Source: Clostridium algidicarnis DSM 15099 (GTDB taxonomy: Bacteria > Bacillota > Clostridia > Clostridiales > Clostridiaceae). Taken from it: a stretch of 64,000 bases of DNA. Shown one piece after another: positions 33,466-43,949 of the stretch (position 1 is the first letter of the stretch; each line of letters starts with the position of its first letter). The notes beneath the pieces were generated by a model. The model saw only the letters and a program-made list of their open reading frames with translations. It was not told where the DNA came from and did no database searches. Made by a program: the position numbers and the translations under genes. Where the stretch lies: assembly GCF_002934235.1 (NCBI RefSeq), contig NZ_PTIS01000007.1:1-64000 (forward strand). Reading direction: 5' to 3'.

Positions 33466-35433
33466 ATGTCCGTAGAAAAGATGTATATGGTAAATATGAT
33501 TGGATCCTTTTTAGATTTCGAAAAGCTTACTAAAAATTTGGCATTAGAAGGATACATTCATCCAGTGAATGCTCTTCAAGAAATAGATTCTTCAGATTTT
33601 TCTCTAGAGACATCAGAAGATAATATAGAAGCTTTGATGGATGTAAGTTATATTAGACCTTATATCTATGATAGGGAGTTTAGCTTAAATTTAAAACATT
33701 TAGAAAAGCTAGAAGAACAAAGAGCACATTTTAATATACCTAAAGAAGATTTTATGGATGTAATTTATGATTATGAATTAATAGAAAAGGAAACTGAAGA
33801 ACTTTATAGTGAGTTTGATGAATTACATAAAGAATATGAAGCCTTAAATGAAAGGGCTCAGTATCTAGAAAGTACTCACCAAGCTTTTGACTTTTTAAAA
33901 GATGCTTCTTTTAAGTTAGAGGATATGTCGCATATGAAAAACTTCAAGGTAGGATTATACAAAGTAAATAAAGAAAATATGAATAAAATAAGAGCTAATT
34001 ATGAAAATATACCATCTGCAGTTACCACTGTTCATAAAGAGCAAGATTTTATCATATTTATATCCTTTACTCCAAAACTTTTAATTTCTGAGGCAGAAAG
34101 AATTTTTAAATCAGCTAATTGTGAAGAAATACTTTTACCCTATGAATATAAGGGTACTCCAAAGGAAATTATGCGTGGACTTATATTAGAAGAAGAAAGT
34201 AATAAATCTAAAATAGATTTATTAGAAAATAAAATCAAAGAATTCTTAATAAGTTCTTCCAAAAAGATAAGAACCTTAGAAAATAGCTATGAGTTAGAAA
34301 AAAAGTCTCTACAAATAAAGAAGAATGCTGCTCGTACTAATGAGTTCTTTTATTTATCGGGATGGGTTCCGTCTACTTATATGGCTGAACTTGAAAAATT
34401 ATTAAGTTCCTTTGATGAAGGAATAATATTCATTAAAAAGACACCAAACGAAATAAATAATAAAGATATAATACCACCTACTAAATTAAAAAATAATCCC
34501 ATAATTAAACCCTTTGAAAGTATAGTTCAAATGTATGGCATACCTACATATACAGAAATTGACCCAACTATGTTTCTTGCTATAACATACACTATAATGT
34601 TTGGTGCTATGTTTGGCGATGTAGGCCAAGGTGCAGTACTTTTACTTGGAGGACTCTTCTTAAAGTATAAGAAAGATAGGGGAAATCTTGGAGGTATTTT
34701 ATCTAGAATAGGTTTAAGTTCTATAATATTTGGATTCTTATATGGAAGTGTATTTGGATCTGAAGAAGTAATTAATGCTTTATTAATTAGACCAATGGAA
34801 GATATAAATGATATTTTAATATGGGCAATTATATTTGGTTGTTGTTTTTTAATAATTGGATTTATATTAGGAATTATTAACAATGCTAAGAAAAAAGATA
34901 TAGAACACGGTATATTTGGTAAAGATGGTGTAGCTGGTTTCTTGTTTTATATAGCTGTTTTAACTTTAATTGTAAGCAAAATATTTAAAAAAGAGCTATT
35001 ACCTACTGGAGTATGGGTTGGATTTTTTGTTTTGTGTCTAATCTCAATTTTATTAAAACAACCATTAGCTCATTTGATAGAAGGGAAGAAACCTTTATTT
35101 GTTGATGGTCCTAAGGATTATTTCATAGAGGCAAGTTTTGAAGTTATAGAAACTTTACTTTCTATGTTTTCTAATACAATTTCTTTTATAAGGGTAGGAG
35201 CATTTGCTCTAAACCACGTAGGTCTTTTTGTTGCTTTTTCAGCTATGGCAAAGATGACTAAAAGTGGTGTAGCATCAGTATTTATATTAGTTTTAGGAAA
35301 TATAATTATAATTGGCTTAGAGGGTCTTATAGTATTTATCCAAGGATTAAGACTTCAATATTATGAGCTATTTAGTAAGTACTATGAAGGTGCAGGAATT
35401 CCATTTGAACCAATAAAGGTAAAATTTAACTAA
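33466..35433 (+). CDS. ntpI: V/A-type ATPase subunit I (membrane stator a)
   Basis: A 655-residue subunit with a soluble N-terminal half containing coiled coils (about 85-135 and 250-300) and a C-terminal half with seven or eight membrane spans from about residue 370. The conserved half-channel Arg is R576 in SFIRVGAFALNH. FGAMFGDVGQGAVLLL is a family motif. It forms the ion half-channels against the c-ring. AGGGGGGTG precedes ATG. Confidence 0.94.
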   Translation: MSVEKMYMVNMIGSFLDFEKLTKNLALEGYIHPVNALQEIDSSDFSLETSEDNIEALMDVSYIRPYIYDREFSLNLKHLEKLEEQRAHFNIPKEDFMDVIYDYELIEKETEELYSEFDELHKEYEALNERAQYLESTHQAFDFLKDASFKLEDMSHMKNFKVGLYKVNKENMNKIRANYENIPSAVTTVHKEQDFIIFISFTPKLLISEAERIFKSANCEEILLPYEYKGTPKEIMRGLILEEESNKSKIDLLENKIKEFLISSSKKIRTLENSYELEKKSLQIKKNAARTNEFFYLSGWVPSTYMAELEKLLSSFDEGIIFIKKTPNEINNKDIIPPTKLKNNPIIKPFESIVQMYGIPTYTEIDPTMFLAITYTIMFGAMFGDVGQGAVLLLGGLFLKYKKDRGNLGGILSRIGLSSIIFGFLYGSVFGSEEVINALLIRPMEDINDILIWAIIFGCCFLIIGFILGIINNAKKKDIEHGIFGKDGVAGFLFYIAVLTLIVSKIFKKELLPTGVWVGFFVLCLISILLKQPLAHLIEGKKPLFVDGPKDYFIEASFEVIETLLSMFSNTISFIRVGAFALNHVGLFVAFSAMAKMTKSGVASVFILVLGNIIIIGLEGLIVFIQGLRLQYYELFSKYYEGAGIPFEPIKVKFN

Positions 35434-35477
35434 ATCAAAAGATAAAACTAAAAATAATTTTAAGAGGTGTAATTATT

Positions 35478-35900
35478 ATGATGATATTATTAACATTAAC
35501 ATTTTGCGTTGTTGTAGGAACTTTAACTTATGGAATTATCCAAAAGGGAAAAGATGAAATAAGCGGAAAAGAAAAAATGAGAAAAGCATTAAAGGTAAAT
35601 TTAAGTATATTTGTACCAGTTGTAACTGCAGCTTTAGTTATGAATATACCAAGTATAGCTCACGCAGCTGAAGCTACTTCTGCTGGTGCATCAGGACTTG
35701 GATATTTGGCAGCTGGTCTTTCTACAGGACTTGCTACAATTGGAGCTGGATATGCTGTTGGTTCTGTTGGTTCTGCGGCACTTGGAGCTGTCTCTGAAGA
35801 TCCTAAAATATTAGGTAAAACTCTTATATATGTTGGTCTTGGTGAGGGTATCGCTATATATGGTCTTATAATTTCTATAATGATACTTTCAAGATTGTAA
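35478..35900 (+). CDS. ntpK: V/A-type ATPase subunit K (c-ring), single hairpin with leader-like N-terminus
   Basis: The 140-residue protein has one canonical proteolipid hairpin (about 73-103 and 112-138) with the ion-binding Glu123 in GLGEGIAIYG. The first 70 residues do not resemble a second hairpin. They contain a membrane segment (2-21), a basic loop, another hydrophobic stretch (43-60) and IAHAAEA, which looks like a signal-peptidase site. Typical V-type K proteins of about 156 residues carry two c-like hairpins. AGAGGTG precedes ATG. Confidence 0.9.
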   Translation: MMILLTLTFCVVVGTLTYGIIQKGKDEISGKEKMRKALKVNLSIFVPVVTAALVMNIPSIAHAAEATSAGASGLGYLAAGLSTGLATIGAGYAVGSVGSAALGAVSEDPKILGKTLIYVGLGEGIAIYGLIISIMILSRL

Positions 35901-35915
35901 TTTAAGGAGATAATC

Positions 35916-36224
35916 ATGAAAAGTTTTTTAATAAGTGACAATGTAGATACTATAGTTGGAATGAAAATGGCTGGTATAGATGGTATAGTACTAAATTCAA
36001 AACAAGAGATTTTAGATAAAATAACAGAACTAAAAAACGACAAAGAAATAGGAATTATTATAATAACTGAAAAGATAGGTCTTTTAATACAAGATGAGGT
36101 TAATAAGCTTAAGGTTTCAAAAGAAGGACCCTTGCTTGCAGAGATACCAGATAGACATGGGTCTATTAAGGGTAATGATGCAATAGTTAAGTATATAAAA
36201 GAATCTATTGGACTTAAGATATAG
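35916..36224 (+). CDS. ntpF: V/A-type ATPase subunit F
   Basis: 102 residues of Rossmann-like fold, starting KSFLISDNVDTIVGMKMAGI and containing IGIIIITEKIGLLI. Subunit F binds the central shaft D and modulates catalysis. AAGGAG precedes ATG. It sits between K and E in this operon. Confidence 0.9.
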   Translation: MKSFLISDNVDTIVGMKMAGIDGIVLNSKQEILDKITELKNDKEIGIIIITEKIGLLIQDEVNKLKVSKEGPLLAEIPDRHGSIKGNDAIVKYIKESIGLKI

Positions 36225-36236
36225 GAGGTTAAATAC

Positions 36237-36848
36237 ATGACCACCATTGAAGATAAAATAAGCTTGTTTTCAAAGATAATATATGAAAAATTAAATGAAG
36301 AAAAAGAAGAAAAGTTAAAAGCATTTAACGAAGAGGCAGAACTTAAAATAAATACTGAAAAAGAGAAAATTTCTCAAATCAAAAAGGTTTCTGAAAGAGA
36401 AATAATAAGAAAAGCTAACGTTAAAGCAAGTGAGATTATTGCAAAAGAAAATTTAAATAAACAAAGAGAGATGTTACGGCTAAAGGATGGTATTATAAAA
36501 ACCACTATAGAAGAAATAAAAAATAAACTCTTAGACTTTGTAAATTCAAAAGAATATGAAGATTATCTTATGAGTACAGTAACAAAAAACTTAAGACTAT
36601 TAAGTAAAGGTGAATATTATTTAATAGTTTTAGATAGAGATTTTAATAAATATGAATCTCAAATAAAGGCTACCTTGAAAGATTTCTTAGATAAGAAGAT
36701 TGAAATTAAGGTATCTAAAGAGGACTTTATTGGAGGAATTATGATTAAAGATTTTGAAGGAAGATTTAACATAGATAATAGCATATCTGCAAAGCTCGAA
36801 GAGAGTAAAGAATTAATAGGTATTAAAGTTATGGAAATGCTTGATTAG
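36237..36848 (+). CDS. ntpE: V/A-type ATPase subunit E (peripheral stalk)
   Basis: 203 residues: an N-terminal coiled coil (about 10-110, rich in Glu and Lys) and a C-terminal globular domain with DFIGGIMIKDFEGRFNIDNS, the usual E-subunit motif. It links the catalytic head to subunit I. AGGAGG precedes ATG and it is 12 bases after ntpF. Confidence 0.92.
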   Translation: MTTIEDKISLFSKIIYEKLNEEKEEKLKAFNEEAELKINTEKEKISQIKKVSEREIIRKANVKASEIIAKENLNKQREMLRLKDGIIKTTIEEIKNKLLDFVNSKEYEDYLMSTVTKNLRLLSKGEYYLIVLDRDFNKYESQIKATLKDFLDKKIEIKVSKEDFIGGIMIKDFEGRFNIDNSISAKLEESKELIGIKVMEMLD

Positions 36849-36859
36849 GAGGTGAAATA

Positions 36860-38617
36860 ATGGAAGGAAAAATTATTGGGGTAAATGGACCAGTAGTAAA
36901 AGCTGAAGGTATGAAAGGCTTTAAAATGAGAGAAATGGTTACTGTAGGTAATAAAAAGCTCATAGGAGAGGTCATTATACTAGAAGAAGATATTGCTACA
37001 ATACAAGTTTATGAGGAAACCGGAGGACTTAAAATAGGTGAAGTTGTGGTTTCTACTGGAAGCCCTTTATCACTTAAGCTAGGACCTGGTATACTAGGGA
37101 ACATATTTGACGGAATAGAAAGGCCCCTAGAAAAGATAAATTCTATGTCTGCTGGATTTATACCTGAAGGAATAGGTCTTATATCATTAGATGAAGAGAA
37201 GATATGGGATACAACTGTAATTGCTAAAATAGGAGATAACTTAATAGCCGGAGATATCTATGCAACTGTTCAAGAAACTCCTACTATACTTCATAAGTTA
37301 ATGGTTCCACCAGAAATGTATGGAAAGGTAGTAGCTGTAAAAGAAAGTGGTAGTTATAATATAGAAACTGTCGTGGTTACATTAGAGAATGGAGAAAATG
37401 TTCATGAACTTAAATTATACCAACAGTGGCCAGTAAGAACGCCAAGACCTGTAAAAGAAAGAAAAACTATATTTAAACCATTAATAACAGGTCAACGTGT
37501 TATAGATATTTTTTTCCCTATAGCAAAGGGAGGAACCTGCGCTATACCTGGAGGATTTGGAACAGGTAAAACTATGACTCAACATCAATTAGCTAAATGG
37601 TCTGATGCAGATATAATAGTTTACATAGGTTGCGGTGAAAGAGGAAATGAGATGACAGAGGTTCTTGAAGATTTCCCTAAACTTATAGATCCTAGAACAG
37701 GTCTAGCACTGATGAATAGAACTGTGCTTATAGCTAATACGTCTAATATGCCAGTAGCAGCTAGAGAGGCTAGTATATATACAGGTATAACCTTAGCTGA
37801 ATACTTTAGAGATATGGGCTATCACGTAGCTATAATGGCAGACTCAACTTCAAGATGGGCTGAGGCCTTAAGAGAAATATCTGGAAGACTGGAAGAAATG
37901 CCAGCAGAAGAAGGATATCCAGCATATTTACCTTCAAGACTTGCAGAGTTTTACGAAAGAGCAGGTTATGTTGAAACACTTAATGGCAATGAAGGATCTG
38001 TAACGGTAATTGGGGCCGTTTCACCAGCTGGTGGAGACTTTTCAGAGCCAGTTACTCAAAATACTAAAAGATTCGTTTCAGCATTTTTAGGTCTCGACAA
38101 AAAGCTAGCTTACGCAAGACATTATCCTGCTATTAACTGGCTATCAAGCTACAGTGGATATATTAATTTATTAAAAGATTGGTATCAGGAAAATATAGCT
38201 GAAGACATAATAGAACTTAGGGCTAAGATGCTAAAGATTCTTTATGAGGAGGATAAATTAAGTGAAATAGTAAAGCTTGTAGGTGAAGATGTATTACCAG
38301 ATGATCAAAGGCTAGTAATGGAAGTGGCTAAATGCTTAAAAGTTGCTTTCTTACAACAAAATGCCTACCATGACCTTGATACCTATGTGCCTTTAGAAAA
38401 ACAATATAAAATGCTAAAAGTAATTGAAAGTTTTTATGATGAGGGTAATAAGGCCGTTAAAATAGGTACACCTATATCAGTTATTATAGATAAAGATATA
38501 ATGGAATCCTTATATAAAATGAAATACAATGTTCCAAACGATGATTTTTCTATTATAGATGATTTAGAAAGGAATATAAAAAGTTATTTTGATGAAATAA
38601 TCAAGAAATATAAATAG
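36860..38617 (+). CDS. ntpA: V/A-type ATPase catalytic subunit A
   Basis: The 585-residue catalytic subunit has Walker A GGFGTGKT at about 231-238, the long non-homologous insert before it, [15 protein letters not shown] with the catalytic Glu, and [22 protein letters not shown]. It hydrolyses or makes ATP in the A3B3 head. AGGAGGTG precedes ATG. Confidence 0.97.
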   Translation: MEGKIIGVNGPVVKAEGMKGFKMREMVTVGNKKLIGEVIILEEDIATIQVYEETGGLKIGEVVVSTGSPLSLKLGPGILGNIFDGIERPLEKINSMSAGFIPEGIGLISLDEEKIWDTTVIAKIGDNLIAGDIYATVQETPTILHKLMVPPEMYGKVVAVKESGSYNIETVVVTLENGENVHELKLYQQWPVRTPRPVKERKTIFKPLITGQRVIDIFFPIAKGGTCAIPGGFGTGKTMTQHQLAKWSDADIIVYIGCGERGNEMTEVLEDFPKLIDPRTGLALMNRTVLIANTSNMPVAAREASIYTGITLAEYFRDMGYHVAIMADSTSRWAEALREISGRLEEMPAEEGYPAYLPSRLAEFYERAGYVETLNGNEGSVTVIGAVSPAGGDFSEPVTQNTKRFVSAFLGLDKKLAYARHYPAINWLSSYSGYINLLKDWYQENIAEDIIELRAKMLKILYEEDKLSEIVKLVGEDVLPDDQRLVMEVAKCLKVAFLQQNAYHDLDTYVPLEKQYKMLKVIESFYDEGNKAVKIGTPISVIIDKDIMESLYKMKYNVPNDDFSIIDDLERNIKSYFDEIIKKYK

Positions 38618-38628
38618 GAGGAATTGAA

Positions 38629-40011
38629 GTGAAAAAAGAATATTTAGTTTTGGATAAGGTTCAAGGTCCTCTAATAATATTATCAAATGTAGAAGATGTA
38701 GCTTATGATGAAATAGTAGACATTATAGTAGATAATGATCATAAGAAAAAAGGCAAGGTAGTTCAAATATATGGAGATAAAGCAGTGATTCAAGTATTTG
38801 AACCAACTACAGGTATATCAGTTGACAATACATCAGTACATTTTAGAGGGGAGTCATTTAAAATTCCACTATCTAAAGATATCCTAGGGAGAGAGTTTAA
38901 TGGCATAGGCGAACCAAGAGATAATGGTGGAGAAGTATATTCTTTAAATAAATATGATGTAAATGGAAGACCTATGAATCCTGTGGCAAGGGAATATCCT
39001 AGAGATTATATTCAAACAGGAATATCTTCAATAGACTGCCTAGCTACACTAATAAGAGGGCAAAAGCTTCCTATATTTTCTGGAAATGGTATGTCTCACA
39101 ATGAATTAGCGGCTCAAATAGTAAGGCAGGCTAAAATATCAGGGGATAACGCAGATAACTTTTGTATAGTTTTTGGAGCTATGGGAATAAAGCATGATGA
39201 TGCTAATTTCTTTAAAAAGAGCTTTGAAGAAGCTGGGGTTTTAGAGAAGGTAGTTATGTTCACAAACCTTGCAGATGACCCTATAGTAGAAAGAATTATA
39301 ACACCAAGATGTGCATTAACTGCTGCTGAGTATTTAGCCTTTGAAGAGGGGATGCATGTACTTGTAATACTTACGGATATTACAAGTTACTGTGAAGCTC
39401 TTCGTGAACTATCTTCCTTAAGAGAAGAGGTTCCAAGTAGGAAGGGATACCCAGGATATCTATACTCTGATTTAGCATCACTATATGAAAGAGCAGGCAT
39501 GATGAGAGGGGTAAAGGGTAGTATAACACAAATACCTATACTAACTATGCCTAACGATGATATAACTCATCCTGTACCTGATTTAACAGGATTCATTACT
39601 GAGGGTCAAATAGTTTTAAGTAGAGGTATACAACAAAGGGATATATATCCACCTGTAAACATACTACCTTCCCTCTCACGTCTCATGAAAGATGGTATTG
39701 GTGATGGATACACAAGAGAAGACCATGCAGATGTTTCTAACCAAGTATTTGCGGCTTATTCAAGGGTCCAGGACATAATTGCTTTAGCCCAAGTAATTGG
39801 TGAAGATGAATTATCAGATACAGATAAGATATACATGGAATTCGGTAGACTTTTTGAAGAAAAATTCTTAAAACAAGACTATGCTGAAAATAGAAGTATG
39901 GAAGAAACATTAGACTTAGCCTGGAGTATATTAGGTATAATTCCAAGAAACGAGCTTGATAGAGTATCTCCAGAAATGCTAAATAAATATTATAAAGCAG
40001 TGGTGAAGTAA
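38629..40011 (+). CDS. ntpB: V/A-type ATPase regulatory subunit B
   Basis: A 460-residue non-catalytic head subunit. [15 protein letters not shown] replaces the P-loop, while [12 protein letters not shown] and [11 protein letters not shown] are the usual conserved stretches. The operon position after A and before D is standard. GTG is the start behind AGGAGG. Confidence 0.97.
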   Translation: MKKEYLVLDKVQGPLIILSNVEDVAYDEIVDIIVDNDHKKKGKVVQIYGDKAVIQVFEPTTGISVDNTSVHFRGESFKIPLSKDILGREFNGIGEPRDNGGEVYSLNKYDVNGRPMNPVAREYPRDYIQTGISSIDCLATLIRGQKLPIFSGNGMSHNELAAQIVRQAKISGDNADNFCIVFGAMGIKHDDANFFKKSFEEAGVLEKVVMFTNLADDPIVERIITPRCALTAAEYLAFEEGMHVLVILTDITSYCEALRELSSLREEVPSRKGYPGYLYSDLASLYERAGMMRGVKGSITQIPILTMPNDDITHPVPDLTGFITEGQIVLSRGIQQRDIYPPVNILPSLSRLMKDGIGDGYTREDHADVSNQVFAAYSRVQDIIALAQVIGEDELSDTDKIYMEFGRLFEEKFLKQDYAENRSMEETLDLAWSILGIIPRNELDRVSPEMLNKYYKAVVK

Positions 40012-40012
40012 G

Positions 40013-40627
40013 GTGGAAAATTTTGCTCCAACTAAATCTACATTAATATCAGCTAAGGCTTCTTTAGAATTTTCGAAAAAAGGCTTTGAATTGTTAGATA
40101 AAAAGAGAAATGTTTTAATAAGAGAAATAATGTCCTATGTTTCAAAGGCATATTCACTTCAAGAAGACATAAATTCAACCTTTGCAAAAGCTTACGAGGC
40201 ATTAAGGGATGCAAATATAAACTCAGGTATACTAAATGTAGAGGATGTAGCTATGGCTATAGATGAATCTAAAGATTATGAGATAATATTTAAAAGTGTT
40301 ATGGGAGTAGAAGTACCAAAGATAATATTTGAGAAAAAGAATATTACCACTAAATATGGATTTTATAGAAGTTCACCTTCTATAGATGAAGCTGTACAGG
40401 AATTTAATAAGGTAAAGTTTTTAACCTATGAGCTAGCAGAGGTAGAAAATGCAATATACAGACTGGCCATAGAAGTTAAAAAGACACAAAAAAGAGCCAA
40501 TGCATTACAAAATATACAAATACCTAAATTTGGTGAGATAGTTAAGTTCGTTACAGAGGTTTTAGAAGAAAAAGAAAGAGAAGACTTTTTTAGACTAAAA
40601 GTTGTTAAGAAGAAACACAAAAAATAG
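40013..40627 (+). CDS. ntpD: V/A-type ATPase subunit D (central shaft)
   Basis: A 204-residue two-helix coiled-coil shaft subunit. The N-terminal APTKSTLISAKASLEFSKKG and C-terminal TQKRANALQNIQIPKF are family marks. GTG begins one base after the ntpB stop, so translation is coupled and the AAGGTGG site lies inside ntpB. It ends the operon. Confidence 0.94.
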   Translation: MENFAPTKSTLISAKASLEFSKKGFELLDKKRNVLIREIMSYVSKAYSLQEDINSTFAKAYEALRDANINSGILNVEDVAMAIDESKDYEIIFKSVMGVEVPKIIFEKKNITTKYGFYRSSPSIDEAVQEFNKVKFLTYELAEVENAIYRLAIEVKKTQKRANALQNIQIPKFGEIVKFVTEVLEEKEREDFFRLKVVKKKHKK

Positions 40628-40634
40628 AAATCAT

Positions 40635-40673
40635 TAAAAATATCCCACTAAGATTTTAGTGGGATATTTTTTT
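40635..40673 (+). terminator. Terminator of the V-ATPase operon
   Basis: Stem AAATATCCCACTAA / TTTAGTGGGATATTT (about 40637-40668) ends in T8. Confidence 0.92.
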
Positions 40674-40805
40674 TGTATTTAAAAAAGTTCTACTAAATTG
40701 TTTTACTAAACTGTATTGAATGAAACTTATACCAATGATATTATAGTATAATAAGGTATTAAAAGATTATAAAATAGATCAAGATATACGAAGGGGGTTT
40801 TGTTA

Positions 40806-42584
40806 ATGAATATAAAAGATAGAATTAAACTGTTAAGAGCTGAAATGAAAAAAGATAAAATATCAGCATATATTATTCCAAGTAGTGATTATCATCAAAG
40901 TGAATATGTAGCTAAATTTTTCAAATCTAGAGAGTGGATATCAGGATTTACGGGCTCCGCTGGAACTATAGTTATAACTGAAAATAAAGCAGGACTCTGG
41001 ACTGATGGTAGATATTTCATACAAGCAAATAAAGAGTTAAAAGACAGTGGTATAGACTTGTTTAAGATGGGAATACCTAATGTACCAACCTATGATGAGT
41101 GGATCTTATCTGAGTTAAATGAGGGAGCTAAAGTTGGATTTGACGGAAGAACTATATCTGTAAGTCAATACAATAAGATGGAAAAAGAATTTAGAATTAA
41201 AGAAATAACTATTGAACATAATTGCAAATATATAGATAAAATTTGGGAGGATAGACCAGAGATACCTAGCGGAAAGATGTTCAAACATGAAGTTAAATAT
41301 ACAGGTAAGACTGCTCTTGAAAAAATAAATGAAGTTAGAGATATATTAAAGAAAAAAACTGCAACAGCTTACTTTATATCATCTGTAGATGATATTGCAT
41401 GGTTATTTAACCTAAGGGGATCAGATGTTGCAAATAACCCCGTATTTTTATCCTATGCCCTTGTAACTTTAGAAAAAGCAATATTATTTGTAGATAAAAA
41501 CAAGGTAAAAAACCTTGATTTAAGTGATTTCCATAAAGATAATATACAAATTGTAGATTATAATGATGTTGAAACAATAAAGGATTACCTAGACAGTAAG
41601 GATAAGGTTTCAATAGATTTAGATAAGACTAATATATATTTATACAAGATAATTGAAAGTAAATGTAGTATAATGTCCAATTCAAATATTACAACAGCGC
41701 TTAAAGCTGTTAAAAATACTGAAGAAATAAAGAGTATGAAAAATAGCCATATTAAAGATGGTACTGCTATGGTTAAATTTATATATTGGCTTAAAACAAA
41801 TATAGGTAAAGAAGAAATAACTGAAATATCAGCAACAGATAAACTTGAAAGTTTTAGGAAAGAGCAAGACCTCTTTATAGAACCAAGTTTTGATACTATA
41901 GCAGGATATAAAGATCATGCTGCTATGATGCATTATAAGGCGTCAAAGGAAAGCCAATATGTTCTAAAAAAAGAAGGATTATTTCTTGTGGATTCAGGTG
42001 GACAATATTTAGATGGTACTACAGATATTACAAGAACAATAGCTATGGGACCATTAACAAAGGAAGAAAAAGATGACTTTACCTTAGTATTAAAAGGGCA
42101 TATAGACCTTAGTAGTGCTACATTTTTATATGGAACTACAGGATCAAATTTAGATATACTAGCAAGAAAACCAATGTGGGATAGATTTATAGACTATAAG
42201 TGTGGAACTGGTCATGGAGTTGGATTCCTCTTAAATGTTCATGAAGGACCACACAGAATAAGTACAGTACCAAGTGATGTAAGATTAGAACTTGGTATGA
42301 TTGTAACAAATGAACCAGGTATATATAGAGAGGGCAAACATGGGATTAGAACTGAAAATGTACTTTTAACTGTAGAAAAAGGTGAAAGTGAATTTGGAAA
42401 GTTCTTTGGATTTGAAACTATTTCATACTGTCCAATTGACTTAGATGCAATAAACCCAGAACTTTTAACAAAGGTTCAAAAAGATTGGTTAAATAATTAC
42501 CATGAAATGGTTTATGAAAAGATATCTCCAAATCTTAAAGAAGAAGAAAGAAAATGGCTTTATTCAGTTACTAGAAGTATCTAA
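40806..42584 (+). CDS. Xaa-Pro aminopeptidase (M24B)
   Basis: A 592-residue three-domain aminopeptidase P that removes an N-terminal residue before proline. Metal ligands are in LVDSGGQYLDGTTDITRT (two Asp), GTGHGVG (His), TNEPGIY (Glu) and GIRTENV (Glu). Two creatinase-like N-terminal domains explain the length, which is that of the eukaryote-like long form common in clostridia. ATG 40806 has AAGGGGG 8 bases upstream. Confidence 0.93.
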   Translation: MNIKDRIKLLRAEMKKDKISAYIIPSSDYHQSEYVAKFFKSREWISGFTGSAGTIVITENKAGLWTDGRYFIQANKELKDSGIDLFKMGIPNVPTYDEWILSELNEGAKVGFDGRTISVSQYNKMEKEFRIKEITIEHNCKYIDKIWEDRPEIPSGKMFKHEVKYTGKTALEKINEVRDILKKKTATAYFISSVDDIAWLFNLRGSDVANNPVFLSYALVTLEKAILFVDKNKVKNLDLSDFHKDNIQIVDYNDVETIKDYLDSKDKVSIDLDKTNIYLYKIIESKCSIMSNSNITTALKAVKNTEEIKSMKNSHIKDGTAMVKFIYWLKTNIGKEEITEISATDKLESFRKEQDLFIEPSFDTIAGYKDHAAMMHYKASKESQYVLKKEGLFLVDSGGQYLDGTTDITRTIAMGPLTKEEKDDFTLVLKGHIDLSSATFLYGTTGSNLDILARKPMWDRFIDYKCGTGHGVGFLLNVHEGPHRISTVPSDVRLELGMIVTNEPGIYREGKHGIRTENVLLTVEKGESEFGKFFGFETISYCPIDLDAINPELLTKVQKDWLNNYHEMVYEKISPNLKEEERKWLYSVTRSI

Positions 42585-42617
42585 AGATACATTATTAATA
42601 AAGATAGAAGTATTAAC

Positions 42618-42661
42618 AAAAAGAAGTCTTTGCAGATTAACTTGTAAAGACTTCTTTTTTG
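42618..42661 (+). terminator. Terminator after the Xaa-Pro aminopeptidase
   Basis: Stem AAAGAAGTCTTT with its complement AAAGACTTCTTTTTT and a 14-base loop, ending in T6. Confidence 0.85.
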
Positions 42662-42756
42662 CTTTATTAAAGTCTTTTATGGTTGTAACAAAAAACATGC
42701 TGTAGGAATATAATGAATTAGACATAAAAAAGTTGGAATTTGAAGGAGAGATGTAT

Positions 42757-42936
42757 ATGAGTCATAAACACAAGTGTAAATGTAAATGTTATTGTACACC
42801 ATGCTGTACACCCGTGAATACTTGTTGTAACACCGGAGGAAACTCCTGCAATCCTTGGAACAACAATCAATGTGGTAATTCTGGAAATAACAATAATATA
42901 CTTTGGTTATTAATATTACTTGGAGTATGTAGATAA
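42757..42936 (+). CDS. Small Cys/Asn-rich protein with hydrophobic tail
   Basis: 59 residues: a Lys/Cys N-terminus (HKHKCKCKCYC), repeated CC and CTP groups, an Asn/Gly-rich linker and a C-terminal hydrophobic NNILWLLILLGVC. ATG 42757 has GGAGAG upstream. ATG 42751 is an alternative. The pattern resembles small clostridial spore-surface or exosporium peptides, but I cannot assign a family. It is isolated between two strong terminators. Confidence 0.7.
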   Translation: MSHKHKCKCKCYCTPCCTPVNTCCNTGGNSCNPWNNNQCGNSGNNNNILWLLILLGVCR

Positions 42937-42941
42937 TAAAG

Positions 42942-42978
42942 GGGCTGTGGCACTAAGAAATTAGTGCCACAGCTTTTT
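42942..42978 (+). terminator. Terminator after the Cys-rich gene
   Basis: A perfect 13-bp GC-rich stem (42944-42956 with 42961-42973), tetraloop GAAA, then T5. Confidence 0.93.
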
Positions 42979-43219
42979 GTCTAAAAAAACAAATCTCCAA
43001 TTAACTTATTAAATAATTAAAACTTTTAATATAGATTTAGAACACCTTAGCTTTTTAGGGCGTTTTATTTAAGATCGTTGTTATATCCAGCATTTTACCA
43101 TATGATATACATAATAATTATTATGTAAAGTAAATTTCTAATGTAAACTAAAAAATTGATTTTATTCAAAATAACAAATATACTTAAATAGATAAATAAA
43201 TAATGGAGTTGAATAATTA

Positions 43220-43933
43220 ATGGAAGAAAGATTACAAAAGTACATGGCAAGATGCGGTGTTGCATCTAGAAGAAAAAGTGAACAATATATATTAGAAGGT
43301 ATTGTGAAGGTTAATGATACAGTTATTAATGAACTAGGATTTAAAGTGGATCCTAAAAAGGATAAAGTTTATGTAAATGATAAATTAATAGAACCTGAAA
43401 AGGATAAGGTATATATAGTTCTTAACAAACCTGAAGGATATGTTACTACATTGAATGACGAAAGAGGAAGAAAGACTATACTAGATCTCGTAACTGTTGA
43501 TGAAAGAATCTTCCCAGTTGGTAGACTTGATTATGATAGTTCTGGTCTTTTGTTTCTTACAAATGACGGCGACGTATATAATAAAGTAATACACCCAAGA
43601 GAATCTATTGGTAAGACATACCTAGCTTTAATTGAAGGAGATTTTAGTAATTCAGAACTGAATAGCTTTAGGTCAGGCCTAGAAATAGATGGATATATTA
43701 CTAAAAGAGCTAATATAGAAATAAAAGAAAGTTATAAAAATAATTCTTCTTTAGTAGAAATTACAATATATGAAGGCAAAAACCGCCAAATAAGAAAGAT
43801 GTGTTCCGCCTTAGGTCATGAAGTATTAAAACTTCAAAGAGTTTCAATTGGTGAAATAACATTAGAAAACATAGAAGAAGGTAATTGGAGATACTTAAAT
43901 GAAAAGGAATTAGATTATATAAAAAGTTTATAA
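43220..43933 (+). CDS. rluB: 23S rRNA pseudouridine synthase (RsuA/RluB family)
   Basis: 237 residues: an N-terminal S4 RNA-binding domain (ERLQKYMARCGVASRRKSE) and a catalytic domain with the Asp in GRLDYDSSGLLFLTND. GKNRQIRKMCSALGHEV is the RsuA/RluB/E/F signature. It isomerises a uridine in 23S rRNA, probably near the peptidyl-transferase centre. It is separated from mnmM by only 16 bases, so they are likely co-transcribed. Confidence 0.9.
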   Translation: MEERLQKYMARCGVASRRKSEQYILEGIVKVNDTVINELGFKVDPKKDKVYVNDKLIEPEKDKVYIVLNKPEGYVTTLNDERGRKTILDLVTVDERIFPVGRLDYDSSGLLFLTNDGDVYNKVIHPRESIGKTYLALIEGDFSNSELNSFRSGLEIDGYITKRANIEIKESYKNNSSLVEITIYEGKNRQIRKMCSALGHEVLKLQRVSIGEITLENIEEGNWRYLNEKELDYIKSL

Positions 43934-43949
43934 GGAGATTTTTATATTT

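Noticed and set aside
34527-36247. Minus-strand frames of 118 and 195 codons opposite ntpI, ntpK and ntpF
   Set aside because: They are Ile/Ser/Pro-rich antisense frames of well-supported genes, without ribosome-binding sites.
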